NCBI RefSeq assembly: GCF_900129205.1
Contig: NZ_FQUK01000016.1
Location: forward strand, 1 to 56,488
DNA length: 56,488 nt
Direction of reading: 5' to 3'
Origin: Thermomonas hydrothermalis
GTDB taxonomy: Bacteria; Pseudomonadota; Gammaproteobacteria; Xanthomonadales; Xanthomonadaceae
Position numbers and translations under genes: made by a program. Positions 17,461 to 25,273 of this stretch are shown one piece after another; the stretch's first letter is position 1; every line of letters begins with the position of its first letter. The notes below the pieces were generated by a model. That model had not been told where the DNA came from. It did no database searches and saw nothing but the letters and a program-made list of their open reading frames with translations.

Positions 17461-20400
17461 ATGACCAGCACCGCCGAACTGTCCTCGCCCGAATCCGCCA
17501 AGTCGCTGCTGACCCACGACCTGCTGGACACCGACTACACCCTGGAAGACAAATACCGGCGGCGCACGGGCCGGGTGTATCTGTCCGGCGTGCAGGCGCT
17601 GGTGCGGCTGCCGCTGGTGCAGAAACTGCGCGACGAACGCGCAGGTCTCAACACGGCCGGTTTCATCAGCGGCTACCGTGGCAGCCCGCTGGGCGGATTC
17701 GATCTGGAACTGTGGCGCGCCCGGAAATACCTGGATGCCGCGTCGGTCCGGTTCACCCCCGGCCTCAACGAAGACCTCGGCGCCACCATGGTGTGGGGCA
17801 CCCAGCAGGTCAATCTGTTCCCGGGTGCCAAGCACGACGGCGTGTTCGGCATGTGGTACGGCAAGGGCCCCGGCGTGGACCGCTGCGGCGACGTGTTCAA
17901 GCACGCCAATGCGGCCGGCACCTCGCGCTATGGCGGCGTGCTGGCGCTGGCCGCCGATGACCATGCCTGCCGCAGCTCCACCCTGCCGCACGGCAGCGAG
18001 GACGAGTTCGTCAGCGCGATGATGCCGATCCTCAACCCGGCCGGGGTGCAGGACATTCTCGACATGGGGGTGCTGGGCTGGGCGATGAGCCGCTACACCG
18101 GCCGCTGGGTGGGCTTCAAGACGATTGCCGAAACGGTGGAATCCTCCGCCTCGGTGGAAGTCGATCCGTTCGCGCTGGAGATCGTGCTGCCGGGCGATGA
18201 CGAGTTCGCCATGCCGCCGGGCGGGCTCAACATCCGCTGGCCGGACCCGCCGATGGAGCAGGAGATGCGCCTGCACCGCTACGCGGTGAAGGCGGCGCAG
18301 GCGTTCGCGCGGGTCAATCGCATCGACCGCGTGGTGCTGGATTCTCCGCGCGCCCGCCTGGGCATCGTCACCACCGGCAAGAGCTACCTCGACGTGCTGC
18401 AGGCGCTGGAATACCTCGGGCTGGACGAGACCGCCTGCCGCGACATCGGCATCCGCGTGTACAAGGTCGGCATGACCTGGCCGCTGGAACCGCAGGGCAT
18501 CGCCCGCTTCGCGCAGGGCCTCTCCGACATCGTGGTGGTCGAGGAGAAGAAGGCCTTCATCGAGCGCCAGATGAAGGAGCAGTTCTACAACTGGCCAGCC
18601 GCCTGGGGCGCGCGGCCATCCATCGTCGGCAAGTACGACGAAGCCGGCGAGTGGATCCTGCCCTCGACCGGCGAGCTGACACCGGCGACGATTGCCGGGG
18701 TGATCGGCCGCCGCATGCTGCGGCTGGGGCTGGTCGAGGGCGGCCAGGCTGAGCGCATTCAACAGGTCCTGCAGTGGATGGCGCAGAAGGAGGGCGAGCT
18801 GGCGCTGCCGCGCGCCAACTTCCCGCGCGTGCCGCACTACTGCTCCGGCTGCCCGCACAACACCAGCACCCAGGTGCCGGAAGGCAGCCGGGCGATGGCG
18901 GGCATCGGCTGCCACTACATGGTCACCTGGATGGACCGCCGCACCGACACCTTCACCCACATGGGCGGCGAGGGCGTCACCTGGGCCGGGCAGGCGCCGT
19001 TCACCGACACGCCGCACGTATTCCAGAACCTGGGCGACGGCACCTATTTCCACAGCGGCTCGCTGGCGATCCGCCAGGCGATCGCCGCCGGCGTGAATAT
19101 CACCTACAAGATCCTCTACAACGACGCGGTGGCGATGACCGGCGGCCAGCCGGTGGACGGCGTCCTGACCGTGCCGCAGATCGCCCACCAGATGCGCGCC
19201 GAGGGCGTGCAGACGATCGCGGTGGTGTCCGACGACATCGACAAGTGGACGGACCCGTCGATTTTCCCGGCCGGCGTCACCTTCCACGACCGCCGCGACC
19301 TCGATGCCGTGCAGCGGCGGCTACGCGAGGTCAAGGGAGTGAGCATCCTGATCTATGACCAGGTCTGCGCCACCGAGAAGCGCCGTCGCCGCAAGCGCGG
19401 CAAACTGCCCGACCCGCAAAAGCGGATCGTCGTGAATTCGCTGGTGTGCGAGGGCTGCGGTGACTGCGGCGCCAAGAGCTTCTGCGTCAGCGTGCTGCCG
19501 AAGGAAACCGAATACGGCCGCAAGCGCGAGATCGACCAGAGCAACTGCAACAAGGACTACAGCTGCGTGGAGGGCTTCTGCCCCAGCTTCGTCAGCGTAC
19601 ACGGCGGCCAGCTGCGCAAAGGCAAGAAGGCGAGCGCGGCCGAACGCCTGGCCACTCTGCCGCTGCCGAACGTACGCACCGATCTTGCGCGTCCGTGGAA
19701 CATCCTGATCACCGGCGTCGGCGGCACCGGGGTGGTGACCATCGGCGCGCTGCTGGGCATGGCCGGCCATCTGGAAGGCAAGGGCGCCACCGTGCTCGAT
19801 CAGACCGGTCTGGCGCAGAAGGGCGGCGCGGTGACCACGCACGTGCGCATCGCCCGCTGCCCGGACGACATCCACGCCGTGCGTATCGCCGCTGGCGAGG
19901 CCGACCTGGTGCTGGGCTGCGACATGGTCGTGGTCAATGATTACTGGGCGCTGTCCAAGATCCGCGCCGGACGCAGCACGGTGGTACTCAACACTTACGA
20001 GGCGATGCCGGGCACCTTCACCACCCGCCCGGACCTGCAGTTCCCCGCCGCCGACATCGTGCAGGCCGTGCGCACTGCACTCGCCGGGCAGGAGCCGCTC
20101 ATGGTGGACGCCACCCGGCTGGCGACCGCCCTGCTGGGTGACGCCATCGCCAGCAACCTGTTCATGCTGGGCTATGCCTGGCAGCAGGGGCTGGTGCCGA
20201 TCTCGCTGAATGCGCTGATGCGCGCCATCGAACTCAATGGCGCCGCGGTGGAAATGAACAAGACCGCGTTCGCCTGGGGCCGACTGGCGGCGGTGGATCT
20301 GGAGGCCGTCGTCGCGGCCGCCGGCATCGTGCGCAATGTGCCGACCGCCGCGGAAGCCACGCCGCATACGCTGCCGCTGCTGGGCGCCACCAACAACGAT

Positions 20401-21183
20401 GCCGGCGAATCCGGCCTGACCCCGCAGACCGCCGACCTGCGCGACGGCGACGCCCTGCGCCATGTGCCGGCCAGTCATCACGGCGAGGCGGGCATCTTCC
20501 CGGCCCTCGAGGATGCGCGCCTGTCGCGCTCGCTGGACGAGGTGATCGCGCGCCGCGCCGCTTTCCTCACCGACTACCAGAATGCCCGCTACGCGCGGCG
20601 CTATACGGATTTCGTGGCCCGCGTCCGCGCCGCGGAAACCGCGCGCGCGCCGGGTTCGACCGCATTGACGGAAGCCGTGGCCCGCTACTTCTTCAAGCTG
20701 ATGGCCTATAAGGACGAGTACGAAGTGGCCCGCCTGTACACCAGCGGCGAGTTCATGCGCCGGATCGAGCAGCAGTTCGAAGGCGACTACACCCTGCGCT
20801 TTCACCTCGCTCCGCCGCTGCTGGCCAGGAAGAACGCGCAGGGCCAGCTGCAGAAGCGCGAATACGGCCCGTGGATGTTCACCGCATTCCGCGTGCTGGC
20901 CAAGCTGCGCTTCCTGCGCGGCACCCCGCTGGACGTGTTCGGCTACACCGCGGAGCGTCGCACCGAGCGCGCCCTGATCGACGATTACGCGCAGACCATC
21001 GGCGGCCTGCTGGAGACGCTCGATGCCGGCAACGTGGATCTGGCGGCCGAGATCGCCAGCATCCCCGAGCACATCCGCGGCTACGGCCACGTCAAGGAAG
21101 CGCACCTGCGCAAGGCGATGGCCCGCCAGGCCGAGCTGCTGAAGGAGTGGAACAACCCGCTGCGGATCGTGCAGGCGGCCTGA
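17461..21183 (+). CDS. Indolepyruvate ferredoxin oxidoreductase, fused alpha-beta
   Basis: A 1240-residue 2-oxoacid:acceptor oxidoreductase. The N-terminal half is the thiamine-diphosphate catalytic part, with YCSGCPHNTST and the cofactor region ILYNDAVAMTGGQP. A 4Fe-4S region follows (CEGCGDCGAKSFC and SCVEGFCPSF). The gamma-type domain begins at TGVGGTGVVTIGALLGMAGH. The C-terminal extension is the one seen in proteobacterial single-chain forms. The enzyme oxidatively decarboxylates aryl-pyruvates from aromatic amino acids to acyl-CoA. The archaeal IorA and IorB are separate proteins; here they are one chain. It starts 20 bases after the nagA terminator T-run and ends at the terminator at 21247-21276. 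Confidence 0.93.
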   Translation: MTSTAELSSPESAKSLLTHDLLDTDYTLEDKYRRRTGRVYLSGVQALVRLPLVQKLRDERAGLNTAGFISGYRGSPLGGFDLELWRARKYLDAASVRFTPGLNEDLGATMVWGTQQVNLFPGAKHDGVFGMWYGKGPGVDRCGDVFKHANAAGTSRYGGVLALAADDHACRSSTLPHGSEDEFVSAMMPILNPAGVQDILDMGVLGWAMSRYTGRWVGFKTIAETVESSASVEVDPFALEIVLPGDDEFAMPPGGLNIRWPDPPMEQEMRLHRYAVKAAQAFARVNRIDRVVLDSPRARLGIVTTGKSYLDVLQALEYLGLDETACRDIGIRVYKVGMTWPLEPQGIARFAQGLSDIVVVEEKKAFIERQMKEQFYNWPAAWGARPSIVGKYDEAGEWILPSTGELTPATIAGVIGRRMLRLGLVEGGQAERIQQVLQWMAQKEGELALPRANFPRVPHYCSGCPHNTSTQVPEGSRAMAGIGCHYMVTWMDRRTDTFTHMGGEGVTWAGQAPFTDTPHVFQNLGDGTYFHSGSLAIRQAIAAGVNITYKILYNDAVAMTGGQPVDGVLTVPQIAHQMRAEGVQTIAVVSDDIDKWTDPSIFPAGVTFHDRRDLDAVQRRLREVKGVSILIYDQVCATEKRRRRKRGKLPDPQKRIVVNSLVCEGCGDCGAKSFCVSVLPKETEYGRKREIDQSNCNKDYSCVEGFCPSFVSVHGGQLRKGKKASAAERLATLPLPNVRTDLARPWNILITGVGGTGVVTIGALLGMAGHLEGKGATVLDQTGLAQKGGAVTTHVRIARCPDDIHAVRIAAGEADLVLGCDMVVVNDYWALSKIRAGRSTVVLNTYEAMPGTFTTRPDLQFPAADIVQAVRTALAGQEPLMVDATRLATALLGDAIASNLFMLGYAWQQGLVPISLNALMRAIELNGAAVEMNKTAFAWGRLAAVDLEAVVAAAGIVRNVPTAAEATPHTLPLLGATNNDAGESGLTPQTADLRDGDALRHVPASHHGEAGIFPALEDARLSRSLDEVIARRAAFLTDYQNARYARRYTDFVARVRAAETARAPGSTALTEAVARYFFKLMAYKDEYEVARLYTSGEFMRRIEQQFEGDYTLRFHLAPPLLARKNAQGQLQKREYGPWMFTAFRVLAKLRFLRGTPLDVFGYTAERRTERALIDDYAQTIGGLLETLDAGNVDLAAEIASIPEHIRGYGHVKEAHLRKAMARQAELLKEWNNPLRIVQAA

Positions 21184-21246
21184 CCCAGGCAGCGTCCGGG
21201 CGGTGTCCCAGGCGGCGCCGGCCGACATCGCAGGGTCCACCCCAAA

Positions 21247-21276
21247 GGAAACGGCCCGCTGACGCGGGCCGTTTCC
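21247..21276. terminator. Strong bidirectional terminator
   Basis: Perfect 13-base arms (21247-21259 and 21264-21276) enclose a TGAC loop. The stem ends in A/T pairs (GGAAAC / GTTTCC), giving partial T-runs on both strands. It lies between the converging oxidoreductase and M4 protease genes and probably ends both transcripts. Confidence 0.85.
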
Positions 21277-21299
21277 ATCTGCGCAACGCCGTCTGCCGG

Positions 21300-22928
21300 T
21301 CAGTTCACGTTGACCGCGCTCCACGCCGCGGCCACCGCGTTGTACTCGGGCGAACCATTGCCATACAGGGCGGCAGCGGCATTCAACGTCGCGGCGCGGG
21401 CGCCGGCGTAGTTGGTGCTGCTGGTCATGTAGGTGGTGATCGCCTTGTACCAGATCGCGGCGGCCTTGGCGCGACCAATCCCGACCAGCGAAGTATTGCC
21501 GTTGCACACCAGCGCGGCCGGGGTCAGGTTGGCCCAGGTGCCAGGACCGAAGCCCGCCGGCACCACCGCGCCTTCCGCCAGCAGGTAGAAGAAGTGGTTG
21601 GCCGGGCCGGAGCTGTAGTGCACGTCGATGCTGCCGATGCCGTTGTAGTAGCAGTCCTTGGAAACGCCATCCAGGCTCGGCTTGAACATCCAGCGGATCG
21701 CCTTGCTCAGGTTGGCGTTGTTCGGGAACAGCTCCTCGCCGATCACGTAATCCGGCGTGTCCTCCGGATTGTTGGCGTAGAACTCGACCATGGCACCGAA
21801 GATGTCGGAGTTGGCCTCGTTCAGGCCGCCGGACTCGCCGCTATAGGTGAGGTTGGCAGTGCGGCTCATCACGCCGTGGCTCATCTCGTGGGCGGCCACG
21901 TCCAGCGCCACCAGCGGATAGATGCTCGCGCCATTGTCGCCGTCGCCGAAGGTCATGCAGAAGCAGGAATCGCTCCAGAACGCATTGGCGTAGTTGCGCC
22001 CGTAGTGGACGCGGCTGATGGCACCCTTGCCGTCATTGGCAATGCCGTCGCGGCCAAAGGTGTTCTTGTAGTAATCCCAGGTAGTGGCCACGCCGTAGTG
22101 GGCGTCCGCGGCCACGGTCTGGGAATTGGAGAGCAGGTTGTTGCCCCAGACGTTGGTGCTGCTGGTGAACACCGTGCCCATGCCGGAGGTCTTCATCGCC
22201 ATGTTGTGGGTGGCGCCGCCGCCGCGGGTGGTGTCCACCATCTGGTAGCTACTACCGCTGCACTGCGCGGTGTTGATCACGACGTTGGCCAGGGTCAGGG
22301 TCTTGCCGGTGCCCACGGCCGGCGTGGTGCAGGTGCTGCTGCCGCCCGGGCCCGGCTTGGCGGTCTGGATGCCGTCCCATTGGTTGAGGATGCGGCCGCT
22401 GTTGGCGTCCACGATGTAGTGCATCTCGGTCGGGGTCTGGTCGGCCTTGATCCCGTTGAACACCACTTCATGCGCCAGCACCGGGGCGATGCCCGCGGCG
22501 TAGACCACGGTGCGCGCGCTCGGCGCGCCGAGGAAATGGGTGCCGAAGTGGGCGCCGGCTTCGACGATCGCCTGGTCGCGGCTGATGCGAGCAGTCAGGC
22601 CTGGACGCGCCGCACTGGACAGGGTCTGGCTGATTCCGCTCAGGCGGCCATTGCGCGAATGCACGACCATATCGCCACCGATCACCGGCAGGCCGTTGTA
22701 GGTGCGGTCATAGCGCACGTGCTCGGTGCCGTCGGCATCGACGATCACATCGCGCACGACGAGGGCATCGCCTGCCGCCTTGCGGGCAAGGGTGGCGTGG
22801 CTGCCGACCAGAGCATTGGCGCGGGCGACCACCGCGGATTTCTGGAGCGCCGCCGCATCGGCCGGGGCCGCGGTCACGGCGAGGGTGGAGGCGATGGCGA
22901 GGCACAACAGACTTGCTTGGACTTTCAT
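21300..22928 (-). CDS. M4 (thermolysin-family) metalloprotease, secreted
   Basis: A 542-residue preproenzyme. A signal peptide (MKVQASLLCLAIAS onward) is followed by an FTP-type propeptide with GLPVIGGDMVVHS. The catalytic domain has His347-Glu348-Met-Ser-His351 and Glu371 in GGLNEANSD, the exact 20-residue spacing of thermolysin. VHYSSGPANHFFYLLAEGA provides the transition-state His. The protease should be exported and self-processed. It is the last gene of the autotransporter operon: its ATG overlaps the acetyltransferase stop (ATGA), with GGAG about 8 bases upstream. By position I infer that it may process the autotransporter passenger; a general digestive role is the alternative. Confidence 0.95.
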   Translation of the reverse strand: MKVQASLLCLAIASTLAVTAAPADAAALQKSAVVARANALVGSHATLARKAAGDALVVRDVIVDADGTEHVRYDRTYNGLPVIGGDMVVHSRNGRLSGISQTLSSAARPGLTARISRDQAIVEAGAHFGTHFLGAPSARTVVYAAGIAPVLAHEVVFNGIKADQTPTEMHYIVDANSGRILNQWDGIQTAKPGPGGSSTCTTPAVGTGKTLTLANVVINTAQCSGSSYQMVDTTRGGGATHNMAMKTSGMGTVFTSSTNVWGNNLLSNSQTVAADAHYGVATTWDYYKNTFGRDGIANDGKGAISRVHYGRNYANAFWSDSCFCMTFGDGDNGASIYPLVALDVAAHEMSHGVMSRTANLTYSGESGGLNEANSDIFGAMVEFYANNPEDTPDYVIGEELFPNNANLSKAIRWMFKPSLDGVSKDCYYNGIGSIDVHYSSGPANHFFYLLAEGAVVPAGFGPGTWANLTPAALVCNGNTSLVGIGRAKAAAIWYKAITTYMTSSTNYAGARAATLNAAAALYGNGSPEYNAVAAAWSAVNVN

Positions 22929-23536
22929 GACGCATTCTCCGTGGTGATCGAACCCGCCGCGACCCCCGCGGCGGGAAGGGGTGTATTGCGCTTGTGAGGG
23001 GCGACGTCCCTGCCACTCGCCGCGGCCGCCGGCGCCCTCAGGCGGACCGGCGGTTGCAGGACGGCGTCGTCGAAGTACGACACGCGCAGCGGCAGGCCGC
23101 GTGGTGAATATCCGATGAACACGGCATCGAAACCGTGCTCTACCGCACGTTTATAGGCTGCGGCGATCTTCGGATTTTCGATTTCCAGCAGGATGCCCAG
23201 GCTTTCCGGCGTCTTCAGGCCGGCGTTGTAGTCGTGCAGCACCTGCTTGCAGCGCAGGAAGAAGTCGCGGATGTATCCCCGCCCGCGCAGCTGCGGGGCG
23301 AAGAACTGGCGGTAGTAGTACGTGGGCTGGCGCAGCCGCGGCAGCACCTTCAGCACCGCGGTGCCGACCCCGCACACCGCGCCCGCCTCGTCGCGCGCGA
23401 TGCAGACCAGCTGCTGTGCGCGTGCCCGCGCGACCGCCTCGTCAGCGATCGCCTTGTGCTCGCGCCAGAACGCGACCACCTCCTCGGTCAGCGCCGGGGT
23501 CACCTGCTTCCAGACCGGGATGATCTCGACCTTCAC
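22925..23536 (-). CDS. GNAT-type N-acetyltransferase with disordered tail
   Basis: A 203-residue protein. Residues 1 to about 155 look like a GNAT fold, with the acetyl-CoA loop LRGRGYIRDFF and the late motif IENPKIAAAYKRAVEHGF. The last ~45 residues are Ala/Arg/Pro-rich and probably disordered. The start is GTG, overlapping the EF-hand gene stop (GTGA), and the stop overlaps the M4 protease ATG. No signal peptide is present, so it should act in the cytosol. The substrate is unknown. In this operon it could modify a partner before export, but that is inference. Confidence 0.72.
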   Translation of the reverse strand: MKVEIIPVWKQVTPALTEEVVAFWREHKAIADEAVARARAQQLVCIARDEAGAVCGVGTAVLKVLPRLRQPTYYYRQFFAPQLRGRGYIRDFFLRCKQVLHDYNAGLKTPESLGILLEIENPKIAAAYKRAVEHGFDAVFIGYSPRGLPLRVSYFDDAVLQPPVRLRAPAAAASGRDVAPHKRNTPLPAAGVAAGSITTENAS

Positions 23537-23982
23537 TTCTTGCCGCCCTTGCTCACGTCCTGCTGCGGCGCCAGCGCCTGCACCAGCTTCACGTATTCGG
23601 AGAAGTCGAGCTTGCCATCGCCATTGGCATCGAAGCGGGCCAGCGGCGGCGCGGCCTTGCCGGCCTGCTTGATCAGCACCAGGTTGCCGTATTCGCTGGC
23701 ATCGATGGCGCCGTCGTGGTTGGCATCGAGCGTCGCGAACTGCCGGCGCAGCGCCTGCTCCACCCGCAGCGCGGCCTGCATCTGCTCCCAGCCGGCGCGG
23801 AACTCGACCAGCGACAGCTGGCCATCCCCGTTCTTGTCCCAGGCCTTGAAGGTCGCAGCCACCGGATCGGGCTTGGCGGCAGTGGCAGCCGGCGCGGGCG
23901 CGGCCGGCTTGGTCTGCGCCTGCAGCAGCGCCGCCGGCAGCAGGCCGGCCAGCAGCAGGGCGAGGGAACGCACTCGGCTCAT
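23533..23982 (-). CDS. Exported three-EF-hand calcium-binding protein
   Basis: A 149-residue protein with a signal peptide (MSRVRSLALLLAGLLPAALL, then QAQ), a short Ala/Pro linker and three canonical 12-residue EF loops: Asp49-Glu60 (DKNGDGQLSLVE), Asp86-Glu97 (DANHDGAIDASE) and Asp118-Glu129 (DANGDGKLDFSE). All have Asp at position 1, Gly at 6 and Glu at 12, so they should bind calcium. No fourth loop is visible. It is expected in the periplasm or outside. Both ends overlap the neighbouring genes by 4 bases. A good GGAGG site precedes the ATG. A calcium-sensing or chaperone role for the operon's surface protein is inferred. Confidence 0.93.
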   Translation of the reverse strand: MSRVRSLALLLAGLLPAALLQAQTKPAAPAPAATAAKPDPVAATFKAWDKNGDGQLSLVEFRAGWEQMQAALRVEQALRRQFATLDANHDGAIDASEYGNLVLIKQAGKAAPPLARFDANGDGKLDFSEYVKLVQALAPQQDVSKGGKK

Positions 23983-25208
23983 GCGACGGCCGCCTCCACG
24001 GGGATTTCGGATTCGAAGGTGATGAGGTCGCGGATCTCGTTGGTGCGCAGGCCGATCATCATCGGGTGCTTCACGTTGGGCAGGAAGCTGATGTCGAAGA
24101 TCTCGGTGATGTCGCCGTCGAACCGGATCCAGTTGGTGACGTCGCCATTGGCCAGCGACACGATCTGCACCCCGCACCACGGTTCGGCGTCGCGCTTCTT
24201 CAGCTCTTCGTCCAGCTGCAGGCCCTCGAAGCGCTGGTTGCGCGGCTTCGACAACCCCACCGCGGCGACGTTGCCGATGATCGACAGCCCGCGCGCGAAG
24301 CCTGGCACGAAAGCATGCGGCACGAACGCCTTCTTTTCGAAATCGACCCAGCCCAGATAGCCGGTGCCGGCGTTGAGCAACCACAGCCGGCCGTTGTGCC
24401 AGCGTGGCGAATGCGGCATCGACAAGCCTTCGCACACGATCTCGTCGGTCTGCACGTCGATCACCACACCGCCGTCGCGACGGCGCTCGCGCCAGCCGTC
24501 CACGCTGTCGCTGCGGCTCACGGCGGTGACGTACCTGGGCTCGCCGTCCACCATCGCCAGGCCGTTGAGGTGGCAGCGGTCTTCCGGGGCCAGCTTGCTG
24601 ATGAACTTCGGCTTCCAGATCGCCTTGAAGCTGTGGGTCGGGCTGAGCTCGGCCAGGCAGGAATACTTGGTGTTGACGAACACCACCCGGCCGTCCTTGC
24701 GGATGCCCAGCTCGTGGATGTCGAGATCGCCGATGGTCTGCGCGTTGCGCGGCACGTAGCACTTGTCGAACTGGCCGTGGATGACCTCGTTCGGGCGCAG
24801 CACGTTCTCGAACCGCCACAGCTGGTACAGGCCGCCCAGGTAGATGCGCTGGGCGTTGCCGACCACGCCCATCGCGCGCTCGAAGATGCGCTCGAAGAAC
24901 GATACGCGGCCTTGCCGGTCGCTGCCCACCAGATAGATGCGGCCGGTCTGGTAGGAGGTGATCGCCAGCGACAGCCGGTGCTGGCCGAGCCAGCCGGCAA
25001 GGCCGCGCGAGCAGCTCTTCTCGACTCGCAGCTGGGTGAGATCGCGCGGGGTCTGCACCTGCGGCGCCGGCGCGGCGCTTGCCGATGGCGCGGCCGGGGC
25101 GGGCGCAGAAGATTCACGGACAAGAGCGTCCAGACCGGTTTCGAGCTCGGGCTTGTCCTGGTTGGACTGGATCTGGGAGTCGTTCTGCGGGTTGTTTTCG
25201 TTGGACAC
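23979..25208 (-). CDS. TIGR03032 family protein, function unknown
   Basis: A 409-residue protein. The N-terminal ~55 residues are hydrophilic and low-complexity (Asn/Gln, then Ala/Pro). The rest carries signatures of the TIGR03032 (DUF4915-type) family: FVNTKYSCLAELSP, HLNGLAMVDGEPRYVTAVS and SPRWHNGRLWLLNAGTGYLG, with a propeller-like alternation. The biochemical function of the family is unknown to me. The start is GTG at 25208 after a weak GGAAA; a TTG 18 bases upstream is possible. No signal peptide is visible. It is the first gene after the giant autotransporter (65 bases) and overlaps the EF-hand ATG by 4 bases. Confidence 0.8.
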   Translation of the reverse strand: MSNENNPQNDSQIQSNQDKPELETGLDALVRESSAPAPAAPSASAAPAPQVQTPRDLTQLRVEKSCSRGLAGWLGQHRLSLAITSYQTGRIYLVGSDRQGRVSFFERIFERAMGVVGNAQRIYLGGLYQLWRFENVLRPNEVIHGQFDKCYVPRNAQTIGDLDIHELGIRKDGRVVFVNTKYSCLAELSPTHSFKAIWKPKFISKLAPEDRCHLNGLAMVDGEPRYVTAVSRSDSVDGWRERRRDGGVVIDVQTDEIVCEGLSMPHSPRWHNGRLWLLNAGTGYLGWVDFEKKAFVPHAFVPGFARGLSIIGNVAAVGLSKPRNQRFEGLQLDEELKKRDAEPWCGVQIVSLANGDVTNWIRFDGDITEIFDISFLPNVKHPMMIGLRTNEIRDLITFESEIPVEAAVA

Positions 25209-25224
25209 GTGTTTTCCAGACTGC

Positions 25225-25273
25225 AAGGGCCCGGCCCGGGCCCGGCGTCATGCCAGGCCCGGTGCCGCGGCGA
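25225..25273 (-). other. GC-rich hairpin-forming gap after the autotransporter gene
   Basis: The gap holds overlapping GGGCCC/CCGGGCC repeats that can pair in several ways. No T-run follows. It may thin out transcription or act as an mRNA processing point between the 7.3-kb autotransporter gene and the four small genes, which would lower their level. This is inferred from sequence alone. Confidence 0.4.

Noticed and set aside
16120-19287. A 1055-codon minus-strand frame across nagA and the indolepyruvate oxidoreductase
   Set aside because: Runs antisense through two well-supported enzymes and shows only low-complexity His/Ala/Gly-rich sequence.
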